Below, one piece after another: positions 9,300-18,059 of a stretch of DNA of 64,000 bases. The notes under the pieces are model-generated. The model saw nothing but the letters and a program-made list of their open reading frames with translations, was not told the origin of the DNA and did no database searches. Position numbers and translations under genes: made by a program. Every line of letters starts with the position of its first letter. The stretch's first letter is position 1. The stretch covers positions 124,001 to 188,000 of the forward strand of contig JBBCIS010000001.1 of assembly GCA_037189845.1 (NCBI GenBank), written 5' to 3'. The DNA is from JAMLHH01 sp037189845 (GTDB taxonomy: Bacteria; Bacteroidota; Bacteroidia; Chitinophagales; JADIYW01).

Positions 9300-10424
9300 T
9301 TGTTTAAGAAAATAATCAGAAAATTACACCTCTGGCTCGGACTTGGTTCCGGGCTGGTGGTTTTTATAGTCAGCATTACAGGCTGTATCTATGTTTTTGA
9401 AGAAGAGATCAATCTTCTTTTACAATCAGGAGTAAGAAAAAATGTAACAGTTCAGGATTTGCCAATGATTAGCGTCGATAGTATACAATCTATCATACGC
9501 AGCAATTTTAAAGGTGAAATGATGAATATGAATGCTACTATTTATCCGGAGGGAGATAGGGCAATTATCAGCTGGGTCAGAGATACTGATCGGAAATACA
9601 CTGCATTTGTACTGAATCCTTATGATGGTACTATCATCAATGAGTATCCATATTCCGTTAACTTCTGGGCTATTGTATTAGGAATACATACATCCTTGCT
9701 CATTCCTGAAATCGGGGCAGAGATTGTCGCAATTTCTACGCTCATTTTCGTTATCATGCTCATTACAGGACTGATTCTCTGGATGCCGGCCAGCAGAAAA
9801 GGATACAAGCAGCGTTTTTCCATAAAATGGGGTGCGTCACCCAAAAGATTAAATTACGATCTCCACAATGTATTAGGTTTTTACATGTCATGGATAGCCA
9901 TCTTTATTGCTATTACCGGATTGGTGATGTCTTACAAATGGGTGGAAAATGGTATTACATGGATTGCAGATGCTGCTTTTGCCAATACATCCGATATTCA
10001 ATTTTCCGGCGATCAATGGTCAAAAGGGACATTTGAAGCTACATATCAGCATATTATTTCAGAATATCCTGATGCTTCAGAATTTTATGTAGTGTACCCT
10101 TCAGAAAAATCAGCCAATTATCAGCTCACCTGTAAAACAAAAAAAGGTAAAGGCTATAACAGGCATGATATTTATGAAATATCTCCTGCAGATGGTCAAA
10201 TAGTCTCCGGTAACCTATGGACGAATAAAAAAAGCAGCGAAAAAATATCTGCTGCAAACTACAACATACATGTAGGAGCTATTTTGGGCCTGCCGGGAAA
10301 AATACTGGCTTTTTTTGCCAGTCTGGTAGCTGCCAGCTTACCGATTACAGGTTTTTTAGTCTGGAGAGGACGGAAGAAACAGTTGAAAAAGGCTACTGTG
10401 AGAAAAAGAGGAAAAACGACTTAG
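9300..10424 (+). CDS. xusC: PepSY-associated TM protein, XusC-like inner-membrane siderophore reductase
   Basis: A 374-residue inner-membrane protein of the PepSY/PiuB type. An N-terminal helix (KIIRKLHLWLGLGSGLVVF, conserved His on the membrane face) is followed by a periplasmic PepSY domain, two helices near 140-165 and 190-215, a second periplasmic stretch and a last helix near 340-360. Family members are thought to reduce ferric siderophores using membrane-bound heme. The start is taken as TTG at 9300 because it gives the conserved family N-terminus and no ATG is available before the first helix. Third gene of the xusABC-like operon. Confidence 0.8.
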   Translation: MFKKIIRKLHLWLGLGSGLVVFIVSITGCIYVFEEEINLLLQSGVRKNVTVQDLPMISVDSIQSIIRSNFKGEMMNMNATIYPEGDRAIISWVRDTDRKYTAFVLNPYDGTIINEYPYSVNFWAIVLGIHTSLLIPEIGAEIVAISTLIFVIMLITGLILWMPASRKGYKQRFSIKWGASPKRLNYDLHNVLGFYMSWIAIFIAITGLVMSYKWVENGITWIADAAFANTSDIQFSGDQWSKGTFEATYQHIISEYPDASEFYVVYPSEKSANYQLTCKTKKGKGYNRHDIYEISPADGQIVSGNLWTNKKSSEKISAANYNIHVGAILGLPGKILAFFASLVAASLPITGFLVWRGRKKQLKKATVRKRGKTT

Positions 10425-10439
10425 GTTTCATTCTATTTA

Positions 10440-10504
10440 CCTGAAGTACATTCTCAATTATCATCACATACCCTTCATTTCTCTAATTGTTCTGATAAAT
10501 CCTA
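10440..10504 (-). repeat. Copy A of the polX 3' end (decayed duplicate)
   Basis: Bases 10447-10477 (31 nt) are identical to 12293-12323 at the true 3' end of polX; similarity continues to about 10504 with mismatches. On the minus strand copy A still reads FIRTIREMKGM then stop, against FIRTIRGLKGM then stop in polX. The two copies flank the DUF4143 ATPase gene as direct repeats about 1.85 kb apart. Confidence 0.8.
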
Positions 10505-10651
10505 TGATTTTGGAGAAATTTTGAATTACATTTTTCGTAACTCCGTATTGGAATCGTATTTTTTTGCATCAAATCATTTTAGCTAAAGATAAATAACCTC
10601 TATTTTAAATGTAGGATTAAATGCATTATCATCTATTTTGAATAGAAGTTG

Positions 10652-10659
10652 TATCTTTG
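10652..10659 (+). promoter_or_regulatory. -7 promoter element for the DUF4143 ATPase gene
   Basis: TATCTTTG matches TAnnTTTG exactly and ends 15 nt before the ATG at 10675. A TTTG is present 14 nt upstream of the -7 box, which is closer than the usual spacing, so only the -7 box is supported. Confidence 0.5.
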
Positions 10660-10674
10660 TAAAAAGAAAATGCT

Positions 10675-11928
10675 ATGAATAAGGATTTGCTGAAAACAGT
10701 AATAGCTGAACAGGAGTATTATCTGGAGCAGGCAAAGGACAGTGTGAAACGGGAATTTCCTGAACGATTTTGCCAATCTCCGCAAATAGTAATTATTTCG
10801 GGTATCAGGCGTTGTGGAAAATCTACTTTATTGCAACAGATCCGTGATAGGCAAACCGAAAAAGCTTATTATCTCAATTTTGATGATGAACGTTTGGTAG
10901 GTTTTGAAGTGGAAAATTTTCAGATGCTTGTAGAAGTGTTTCATGAACTTTTCGGCGAGCAGAAAACTTACTATTTCGATGAAATTCAGAATATAGACCA
11001 ATGGGAGCGCTTTGTCAGGCGTTTGCACGACATGGGAAATAAAGTCTATGTTACGGGTTCAAATGCCCGAATGTTGAGCCGTGAATTGGGAACACACCTT
11101 ACAGGCCGTTATCTCTCTGTTGAGCTTTATCCGTTTTCGTATAAAGAATTTATTTTGTTGAAAAACCCCGAATTGTTTATTAAAAACAGTTTTAAAACAA
11201 GTGTAAAAGCAGAATATTTGGCGCTCTTCCGCGATTATTTTCACAATGGAGGCTTTCCTGGATTTATCAAGACCAAGGACGAACTGATACTGAAAACGTT
11301 GTACGAAAATATTCTTTACCGTGACATCATGGTGCGTAACAATATCACGAATGAGAAAGAAATAAAGCTGTTAGTTTCCTATCTTGCCGGGAATTTCGCC
11401 CGATTGTCCACCAACAGTGAACTTGCCCGGATTATAGGTGTTCAGAATCCGACAACAATAAAAAAATATCTCAGTTTTTTGACTGACAGTTATCTTGCTT
11501 TTCAAATAAATAAATACGATTATTCGTTGTCAAAACAAATTCTCAATCCCAGGAAGTCATATTTTATTGACAACGGAATGGTTACGAGAGTAGGATTCAG
11601 CTTTTCGGAAAATTCGGGGTCTTTACTCGAAAATTTGATTTTTATAGAATTGCTCAGACGGGGCAAAGAAATATATTACCACCATAAAAATAACGAATGT
11701 GATTTTGTATTGGTCGAAGGCAAGTCTGTTGTTTCAGCGATACAGGTTTGCTATCTGTTTTCGTCAGAAAAGACCAGGAAACGGGAAATAAACGGTTTGT
11801 TGGATGCTTTAAATACTTACAACCTCGAATCGGGATTAATTATTACAGACGATACCGAAGAAGAGTTTGTTGTTGACGGCAAAACTATAAGAATCGTTTC
11901 TGCGTGGAAGTGGTTATTGGAGGGTTAA
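10675..11928 (+). CDS. AAA ATPase with DUF4143 domain
   Basis: A 417-residue ATPase of the AAA_14/DUF4143 type. Walker A is GIRRCGKST (residues 43-51), Walker B is YYFDEIQNI (about 98-106), and the arginine-rich GSNARML strand follows. The C-terminal half is DUF4143, a winged-helix plus PD-(D/E)XK-like nuclease-fold region ending near residue 400 with ECDFVLVEG. Such genes are widely scattered, often strain-variable, and have no settled function. Here the gene stands alone and is flanked by two copies of the polX 3' end, which suggests arrival or rearrangement at this site. Confidence 0.88.
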   Translation: MNKDLLKTVIAEQEYYLEQAKDSVKREFPERFCQSPQIVIISGIRRCGKSTLLQQIRDRQTEKAYYLNFDDERLVGFEVENFQMLVEVFHELFGEQKTYYFDEIQNIDQWERFVRRLHDMGNKVYVTGSNARMLSRELGTHLTGRYLSVELYPFSYKEFILLKNPELFIKNSFKTSVKAEYLALFRDYFHNGGFPGFIKTKDELILKTLYENILYRDIMVRNNITNEKEIKLLVSYLAGNFARLSTNSELARIIGVQNPTTIKKYLSFLTDSYLAFQINKYDYSLSKQILNPRKSYFIDNGMVTRVGFSFSENSGSLLENLIFIELLRRGKEIYYHHKNNECDFVLVEGKSVVSAIQVCYLFSSEKTRKREINGLLDALNTYNLESGLIITDDTEEEFVVDGKTIRIVSAWKWLLEG

Positions 11929-12309
11929 AATCTCTATAAAATGGTGCTGATTATCCTCAAGCCCATATCCAATCCTCCTTCCGTTGTTAGAAATCCTCCA
12001 TTTGCTTCGGGTTATTTTTATGAAAATAGTACTATCGTTTCCCGAATATCTGACAGCATTGAGCAATAATATGAATTGTAATTTTAAAATAGACTAATAT
12101 TTTAAAATTTTACAATCATTAATACCGATGTTACAGTCAAATAGAACAATAAGACAAAGTTGCAATTGGTCTATATTGAATGTCCTATCGGTATAAGTTG
12201 CTGATAAGGATTTCAGCCAATATGCCTGATTGGATTTTAATTTCAGATTTTTTATGATTTTCTTTTTGATTTTAATGCATCTGCCTGAACTGTACATTCT
12301 CAATTATCA
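11929..12309. other. Gene-free spacer with hairpin, between the DUF4143 gene and polX
   Basis: About 380 nt without a convincing gene. A short minus-strand frame at 12094-12303 exists but starts at a non-ATG codon, has no recognisable product and overlaps polX copy B. The visible structure is the inverted repeat at 12075-12116 and the polX repeat copy B at its right end. Confidence 0.6.
12075..12116. repeat. Imperfect inverted repeat, possible bidirectional terminator
   Basis: Left arm ATTGTAATTTTAAAATA (12075-12091) and right arm TATTTTAAAATTTTACAAT (12098-12116) pair around a 6-nt loop with a small bulge. It lies between the convergent DUF4143 and polX genes, where it could end both transcripts. 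The stem is nearly all A-T, so it may instead mark an old element edge. Confidence 0.5.
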
Positions 12310-12349
12310 TCACATACCCTTCAAGCCTCGTATCGTTCTGATAAAATCC
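12284..12349 (-). repeat. Copy B of the polX 3' end repeat (intact, in polX)
   Basis: The partner of copy A at 10440-10504. It overlaps the last 40 bases of polX and 26 bases downstream. The identical core is 12293-12323. Confidence 0.8.
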
Positions 12350-13983
12350 TCTGCATTAAAAGTATTGATACATTGCTCTTTTTGTAATCCGGCTTTCCTG
12401 GCAGCGATAACACCATACCGGATGTCATTCACACCTTTGAGCATATGAGCATCCGGATTGATAGAGATCAGCGCTTCTTTTTCCATACAGTAAGGAATCC
12501 ATGACCAGTCGATATCCAGACGATGAGGATTGGCATTGAGCTCTATCACTACGCCGTTAGCTTTGCAGGCATCAATGACTTTTTTGTGATCCAAAGGATA
12601 ACCCTGGCGGGAGAGGAGCAATCTGCCAGTCATGTGCCCTAAAATATTGGTGTAAGGATTTTCTATCGCTTTGATGATCCGGGACATCGCTTTCTCTTCA
12701 TTCATATTGAGCAGAGTATGCACGGAAGCAATGATCAGGTCAAATGTTTTTAAAACCTCATCATCATAATCCAGCTGACCATCATATAGGATGTCACATT
12801 CTATACTTTTAAAGATTTTAAAATCCGGCATTTGTTGTTGCACAGTGTCTATTTCAACCTGTTGTTGAAAGATTCTTTCCACAGATAATCCGTTGGCATA
12901 AAATGCACTTTTGGAGTGATCGCTGACGACCAGATATTCATATCCTGATATCTTACAATATACGGCTAATTCTTCTACAGTATTATTTCCGTCAGAATAT
13001 TTCGTGTGATTGTGCACGACACCTTTGATGTCTGATAATTGTATCAGATTTTTAAACTGTTCACCAGGATCCGGGAAGAAGTCCAGGCGTTCGTGTCTGC
13101 ATTCTGTGGGGAAAAAAGGAAGATTTGCTGAAGTATAAATTTCCTGCTCGGTCGCATTTATCAATGAAATTTGTGGCAATCCGGACTTGACAAAAGTAAT
13201 ATGTTCCGGACTTCCCGTACTCTCAAAGAGTCTGTATTCCAGCTCGTTTGTCACTACAGGCTCAATAAAAATATCTATAAAATTAGGTGCATTGACAATG
13301 AGATTTTTTTCAGTAGCTTTTACATCCCATTCTGTATCCTGAAGCTTTTGAGCCAGTTCGGTAATTGTAGTTCCGGTAGCTAAAAGATATAATTTATCTA
13401 AAACAATTTCCTGGCTTCTGAAATCTCCTGTCGGGAAATATTGTACACCTTTTCCTGTGATATTCTGTAAGGCAGGTAAAAACTGCTGTTCCCAGATTTT
13501 TTCTACTCTTGCATATAGTTGTTTTCGTGCATTCTGAAGAATAAATTCTATAGCTTCTTTTATTTTATCCTGTGTTTTTTCACCAAAACCCTTGAGTAAT
13601 GTCAGCCTGTTTTCCAGGCAGGCATAATATAATTCACCTAAAGATTCCAGATGCAGCTCGTGCCATAGCTGAGCTACTTTGCCCGGGCCTATTCCCTTGA
13701 TTTGCAGCATCTCTACTACTCCCGCAGGTGTTTTCTCCAGATAAGTCTGTAATAACGGTAATTGCCCTGTGGATGTCAGTACTTCTATTTTTTCTGCAAT
13801 AGCCTTACCTATGCCCGGGATTTCCTGTAATTCCTGCACACTTAAAGCCGCCAGAGATACTTCCAGCTTTTTGAGACTGCGTCCTGCATTGGCATAGCTT
13901 TTTATTTTAAACACATTCTCTCCATGCAGTTCCATGAGATCACCCAGCAACCTGAAGTGTGCGGCTATCGTAGCATTATCCAT
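12310..13983 (-). CDS. polX: Family X DNA polymerase/PHP phosphoesterase (PolX), polymerase site degenerate
   Basis: A 557-residue PolX protein: an N-terminal 8-kDa-type region with helix-hairpin-helix motifs (EIPGIGKAIAEKI near residue 54, IKGIGPGKVAQL near 95), a pol beta-like palm around 150-300, and a C-terminal PHP domain starting near residue 320 (VHNHTKYSDG, VVSDHSK, NANPHRLD). The PHP metal ligands look intact, giving 3'-5' exonuclease or AP-endonuclease activity. In the palm, GDFRSQEIVLDKLYLLAT replaces the usual G-S-x-R-R-G...D-x-D pattern, so the paired catalytic aspartates appear to be Lys and Tyr. Polymerase activity is therefore doubtful. Role inferred: base-excision repair. Confidence 0.9.
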   Translation of the reverse strand: MDNATIAAHFRLLGDLMELHGENVFKIKSYANAGRSLKKLEVSLAALSVQELQEIPGIGKAIAEKIEVLTSTGQLPLLQTYLEKTPAGVVEMLQIKGIGPGKVAQLWHELHLESLGELYYACLENRLTLLKGFGEKTQDKIKEAIEFILQNARKQLYARVEKIWEQQFLPALQNITGKGVQYFPTGDFRSQEIVLDKLYLLATGTTITELAQKLQDTEWDVKATEKNLIVNAPNFIDIFIEPVVTNELEYRLFESTGSPEHITFVKSGLPQISLINATEQEIYTSANLPFFPTECRHERLDFFPDPGEQFKNLIQLSDIKGVVHNHTKYSDGNNTVEELAVYCKISGYEYLVVSDHSKSAFYANGLSVERIFQQQVEIDTVQQQMPDFKIFKSIECDILYDGQLDYDDEVLKTFDLIIASVHTLLNMNEEKAMSRIIKAIENPYTNILGHMTGRLLLSRQGYPLDHKKVIDACKANGVVIELNANPHRLDIDWSWIPYCMEKEALISINPDAHMLKGVNDIRYGVIAARKAGLQKEQCINTFNAEDFIRTIRGLKGM

Positions 13984-14060
13984 AGATGCTAAGATAATGA
14001 TGCGATTTTCAAAGTCCTGATTTTTTCACATTATAAAAATTAATTTTTTTTCTATAAATG

Positions 14061-14092
14061 CTTGCTCAATAAAATCAAAAACACTACGTTTG
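14061..14092 (+). promoter_or_regulatory. Promoter for the penicillin-acylase-family gene
   Basis: CTTG at 14061-14064, a 20-nt spacer, and TACGTTTG at 14085-14092 fit the Bacteroidota -33/-7 consensus with one mismatch in the -33 box. The -7 box ends 25 nt before the ATG at 14118. Confidence 0.6.
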
Positions 14093-14117
14093 TCTAACTA
14101 AAAACAGTTAGTTGTTT

Positions 14118-16205
14118 ATGATTAATAAAATACTGGTATTTGTATTGGCCATTTTTTGCAGCTTTCAATTGAATGCTCGTGTAGAGGTCAACACTCAAAA
14201 CATAAAAATTGTCAGAGATGAATGGGGAGTTCCACATATACATGCTCCGACTGATGAAGAGGTAGCTTACGGATTGGCCTGGGCTACGGCAGAAGATGAC
14301 TTTGGATCTGTTCAGGAAAATTATCTGGCAGCCAGAACTCAGCTGGCTACTGTAAAAGGAAAGGATGGAGCTATTGTGGATTTTATTTCTGCATTACTGG
14401 GTATCAATGAAATTATTGAACAACGTGTAGATACCTCGTTCAGTCCTAAATTCAGGAAAATCATGGAGTATTATTGTCAGGGTGTCAATGATTATGCAGC
14501 AAAACATCCTGAAGAGGTTTTGAGAGATGGTATTTTTCCTATTACTATCAAAGATATGCTGGCGGGCTACACGCTTGGAATGGCACTGATGACCAATGTT
14601 CATTTCGGAGTCATCAAAATGCTGGAAGGAAATATGCCGTCAGAAGCGCTTACAACGCCTAAAGGTTCCAATGCATTTGCTATCAGAAACAGCAAAACCA
14701 CCAATGGCAAAACTTTCTTAGCGGTGAATTCTCACCAACCGCTTACCGGGCCGTTCTCATGGTATGAAGCGCATCTGCAATCAGAAGAAGGATGGAATAT
14801 TCTTGGAGGTACATTTCCCGGCGGAGCGACAATCTTTCACGGAGTCAATGACAGTCTCGGTTGGGCGCACACTGTCAGCCTTGCAGATATGGATGATGTC
14901 TACAGATTGGAGATGCACCCGGAAGAAGAGCTGACTTACAAGTTCAATGGTAAATGGCTGAAGCTGGAGGAGAAAAAAGTTAAGCTCAAAGTCAAATGGT
15001 GGATTTTTAAAATCCCGGTGACAAAAAAATATTACAAAAGCGTTTATGGTCCTACTGTGAGATCCGAAGACGGGAATTTTTATTCTATTCGTTTCCCGGC
15101 AGCGATGGATATCCGGGCAGCAGAGCAGTGGTATCACATGAATAAGGCCAGAAATTTCGATGAATTTTATCGGGCATTAGAGATGCAGGGCATCAAAGGC
15201 TTAAATGTGGTATATGCGGATGCCAAACACAATATTTATTATCTGGACAACGGATCTTTCCCGGTCAGAAATCCTAATTACGACTGGTGGACAGTATTGC
15301 CAGGTGATACATCTGCTACGTTGTGGGATGGCAATCATCTCATTCCTTTGCAAAACCTTTTTCAGATTAAAAATCCGGAATGTGGTTATGTATTCAATAC
15401 CAATAATACACCGTTCAATTCTACCGGAGCAGACTGTCGACCTGAGTTTACAGATTTTCCGTCCAGCAGATACTATTTCAGATTGGACAATAATCGTTCA
15501 TTGAGGATGGCGGAGCTGCTCAGTGAGAAAGATTCTTTCAGCTACGAAGATTTCAAAAAAATCAAGTATGACCAGAAATTCCGTACACCCATGTATACGT
15601 TCAGTATGGCAAATATTGAAGATATCTTTCACCTGTCAGAAGAAAAATATCCGGATATAGCACCTGCGCTGCGTGTATTGAAAGAATGGGACAGAAACAG
15701 CGATATCAGTAGCTACGGGGCTACTATAGCTAACTTATTCAGCGGTATGCTGACAAAAGATTATGTGAAGAAAAATGGCATTCCGCTTCAGGAAGTACAT
15801 ATCAAAGAGGAAGTGATTGTAGATTATCTCAGAAAAACACAAAAGCATCTGCTGAAATACTTTGGTTCAGTGAAAGTGCCTTTGGGAGACTTCCAGAAGC
15901 TCGTGCGGGGGGACAAAGAATTGCCCGTCAGCGGTATGATGGATGTGATAGCGACCATGTGGGTTACCCCGCATGAAGACGGAAAATACAAAGCAGAAGC
16001 CGGAGAGTCCTATATCATGATGGTACAGTGGGATGAGAATGGGCCGGTTATAGAAACTATCAGTCCTTTCGGGACAAGCACACATCCTGACAGTCCCCAT
16101 TTTGACGACCAGATGGAATTGTTTGTCAACAAAAAGCTAAAAAGAATGAGTCTTGTATTTCCGCATGATGTGGAGAAATACGTAGGATATTCACCTGCAA
16201 GATAA
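14118..16205 (+). CDS. Penicillin acylase-family Ntn hydrolase (secreted)
   Basis: A 695-residue periplasmic or secreted acylase. Signal peptide: MINKILVFVLAIFCSFQLNA. The alpha part carries RDEWGVPHIHAPTDEEVAYG, the usual family opening. Ser 184 in KGSNAFAI is the expected N-terminal nucleophile created by self-cleavage, followed by VNSHQPL and GATIFHGVNDSLGWAHT, which carry oxyanion-hole residues. Substrates in the family include beta-lactams and acyl-homoserine lactones; choice cannot be made here. I use ATG 14118 rather than a TTG 6 nt upstream because it gives the cleaner signal peptide. A terminator follows the stop. Confidence 0.88.
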   Translation: MINKILVFVLAIFCSFQLNARVEVNTQNIKIVRDEWGVPHIHAPTDEEVAYGLAWATAEDDFGSVQENYLAARTQLATVKGKDGAIVDFISALLGINEIIEQRVDTSFSPKFRKIMEYYCQGVNDYAAKHPEEVLRDGIFPITIKDMLAGYTLGMALMTNVHFGVIKMLEGNMPSEALTTPKGSNAFAIRNSKTTNGKTFLAVNSHQPLTGPFSWYEAHLQSEEGWNILGGTFPGGATIFHGVNDSLGWAHTVSLADMDDVYRLEMHPEEELTYKFNGKWLKLEEKKVKLKVKWWIFKIPVTKKYYKSVYGPTVRSEDGNFYSIRFPAAMDIRAAEQWYHMNKARNFDEFYRALEMQGIKGLNVVYADAKHNIYYLDNGSFPVRNPNYDWWTVLPGDTSATLWDGNHLIPLQNLFQIKNPECGYVFNTNNTPFNSTGADCRPEFTDFPSSRYYFRLDNNRSLRMAELLSEKDSFSYEDFKKIKYDQKFRTPMYTFSMANIEDIFHLSEEKYPDIAPALRVLKEWDRNSDISSYGATIANLFSGMLTKDYVKKNGIPLQEVHIKEEVIVDYLRKTQKHLLKYFGSVKVPLGDFQKLVRGDKELPVSGMMDVIATMWVTPHEDGKYKAEAGESYIMMVQWDENGPVIETISPFGTSTHPDSPHFDDQMELFVNKKLKRMSLVFPHDVEKYVGYSPAR

Positions 16206-16231
16206 AGTTGGTTTTTGAGTTCATATTACGG

Positions 16232-16264
16232 TGAGGGTCAGGCGAAAGTCTGACCTCATTTTTT
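16232..16264 (+). terminator. Rho-independent terminator after the acylase gene
   Basis: TGAGGGTCAG and CTGACCTCA pair with one bulged G around GCGAAAGT and are followed by six T residues. It lies 26 nt after the acylase stop. Confidence 0.75.
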
Positions 16265-16374
16265 GATGTCGGATCAGATTCAGTCAGGAAGCTGAGCAAC
16301 AGTTATTCGTTTGAGCAGTAAGCTTCAGTTTTATATTTCTCAAGAGTGTCTATAAATCCTTGTTGTTGAACACG

Positions 16375-17460
16375 CTAATCTCTTTGTAAGACTTCACAAA
16401 CTTCTTTTACTTGCTCATCTTTCAGCCCTACAAACAAAGGAAGTGAAATCACTGTCTGAGATAGTTTTTCAGAAACAGGAAGTGATAATTGATGAAATTC
16501 CAGATACGCAGGTTGCTGGTGACAGGCAATAGGGTAGTGCACTCCAAAGCCAATTTTTTGCTCGGTAAACCTTTGAATGATTTGTTCTCTGAAATCTGTT
16601 TGTATGACTCCCAAATGATATACGGGTACAGCATCTTTTGAAACTGACTGAAAAATAATGCCGGAATCCTTCAATTCATTTTGATAAATGTCCATTAATC
16701 TTCTGCGTTCTGTATTCCATTGATCCAGATGAGGAAGCTTTATTGATAGAAATCCTGCCTGTATTGCCTGTAGCCGCATATTGTAACCGATAAACTCATG
16801 TTTATATTTGTCTGAACGACCGTAATCTCTCCATTGAGAGATTTTTTGGGCCAGATTCTCATTATCTGTTACCACAGCACCACCTTCGCCTAATGCTCCT
16901 AAGTTTTTACTTGGATAAAAACTGAAACAGGCAACATCTGCTAAAGAGCCGATTTTCTTATTTTGATACCATGCACCGTGTGCCTGCGCGGCATCTTCTA
17001 TAACAGGGATAGATTTTTTACGTGCTTCTGTAATGATAGGAGCGATATCTACAGGATTGCCATAGATATGTACCACAATAATGGCTTTTGTTTTATCAGA
17101 TATTTTTGCAGCAATATTTTCACTGGTGATATTCCATGTTTGATTATCCGCATCTATAAAAACCGGTGTTGCCCCACATTGACTCACAGCCATACAAGTA
17201 GCAATGAATGTATGAGCAGGGACGATGACTTCATCTCCTTCTTTTACCCCTAAAGCTTTTAAGGTCAGGAAGAGAGCTGCTGTGCCGCTGCTGACACCTA
17301 TACAAAATTTTGTTTCGCAATAATGAGCAAAATTTTCTTCAAATTTTGCTACCATTTTGCCGGTGACAAAATCTGATTGAGACAGACAGGTTTCCTGTAC
17401 TTTTTGGAATTCTTTCAGTAAAGGCTGATGTATGTATTTAAGGTCAACGAAAGGAATCAT
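16375..17460 (-). CDS. DegT/DnrJ/EryC1/StrS-family sugar aminotransferase
   Basis: A 361-residue PLP-dependent enzyme that converts a keto-sugar nucleotide to an amino sugar. The start IPFVDLKYIHQPL, the PLP region VSSGTAALFLTLKALG, VIEDAAQAHGA (Asp contacting the ring nitrogen) and SFYPSKNLGALGEGGA (PLP lysine near residue 183) are all in place. It is the last gene of a six-gene minus-strand operon with a carbamoyltransferase, so it probably makes an amino sugar for the same glycan or metabolite. Sugar identity is unknown. Confidence 0.92.
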   Translation of the reverse strand: MIPFVDLKYIHQPLLKEFQKVQETCLSQSDFVTGKMVAKFEENFAHYCETKFCIGVSSGTAALFLTLKALGVKEGDEVIVPAHTFIATCMAVSQCGATPVFIDADNQTWNITSENIAAKISDKTKAIIVVHIYGNPVDIAPIITEARKKSIPVIEDAAQAHGAWYQNKKIGSLADVACFSFYPSKNLGALGEGGAVVTDNENLAQKISQWRDYGRSDKYKHEFIGYNMRLQAIQAGFLSIKLPHLDQWNTERRRLMDIYQNELKDSGIIFQSVSKDAVPVYHLGVIQTDFREQIIQRFTEQKIGFGVHYPIACHQQPAYLEFHQLSLPVSEKLSQTVISLPLFVGLKDEQVKEVCEVLQRD

Positions 17461-17473
17461 AGTGTCAGCGATA

Positions 17474-17803
17474 TTACCACAATTTTTCTAATTGAGAACT
17501 ATCTTTTGAAACAGGAGTAATCCAGTTGTTATTCTCTGATTTTTTTTCTTCTCTCTTGAGCAGGGCGATGGGAAAGAAGACCAGATAATAAACGATTCCT
17601 AATAATATCTTTTGTAGAAAAGAAAAGACAAATCTCAGTGCAGTATGAACATAAGAAATCAGTTTCTCTGCAAATTTTTCAGAAGCTATACCCAAGAAAC
17701 CAATTAACAAAGCTACATAACCTATCCAGTGGATACCAGTCCAGTATGAAAGGATATTCCAGCCGATGACCATAGAAAGCAATGATAGATAGGTGTTTTT
17801 CAC
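17474..17803 (-). CDS. SxtJ-like small membrane protein
   Basis: A 109-residue protein with two or three hydrophobic helices (about 5-42 and 55-80), then a basic-acidic tail ending in QLEKLW. Size, layout and its place beside a carbamoyltransferase and a DUF5989 gene match the SxtJ family named from saxitoxin clusters, whose function is unknown. Thirteen nucleotides separate it from the downstream aminotransferase gene. Confidence 0.7.
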   Translation of the reverse strand: MKNTYLSLLSMVIGWNILSYWTGIHWIGYVALLIGFLGIASEKFAEKLISYVHTALRFVFSFLQKILLGIVYYLVFFPIALLKREEKKSENNNWITPVSKDSSQLEKLW

Positions 17804-17819
17804 GATAGTATTGTTTGGC

Positions 17820-17833
17820 GTTTAAGGTTTAAA
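17820..17833. repeat. Two GTTTAAR heptamers
   Basis: GTTTAAG GTTTAAA in tandem in the gap between the DUF5989 and SxtJ-like genes. The same heptamer forms a four-unit array at 57246-57273. Confidence 0.6.
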
Positions 17834-17900
17834 GTCTTGCTTATACAGTGAGGATTGAAGGAAAAACTGGGGCAGGTTCCCAATATTCAATACCATTTTC

Positions 17901-18050
17901 TCAAAATAAGGTATATACAAAAGGAGCAACTGTCGTAGAGCTACCGGCAAACACCAATAAGGCTAATAAGATCAAAGTAATGATGATAGGGGTGAGCCAC
18001 CATTTCTTACGTTCTTTCAAAAAGAACCATATTTCTTTTAAGTCCTCCAT
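17901..18050 (-). CDS. DUF5989 small membrane protein (49 residues)
   Basis: A 49-residue ORF, ATG at 18048-18050 and TGA at 17901-17903. It reads MEDLKEIWFFLKERKKWW followed by one hydrophobic helix (IIITLILLALLVFA) and the tail SSTTVAPFVYTLF. This cytoplasmic amphipathic start plus single helix matches DUF5989, which is usually found directly next to NodU/TobZ-type carbamoyltransferases. It starts 9 nt after the carbamoyltransferase stop. Probably a membrane anchor or partner of that enzyme; function not known. Confidence 0.8.
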   Translation of the reverse strand: MEDLKEIWFFLKERKKWWLTPIIITLILLALLVFAGSSTTVAPFVYTLF

Positions 18051-18059
18051 AAATACACA

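Noticed and set aside
12094..12303. Minus-strand 69-residue frame between the ATPase and polX
   Set aside because: Non-ATG start, no recognisable product, covers the hairpin and the polX repeat.
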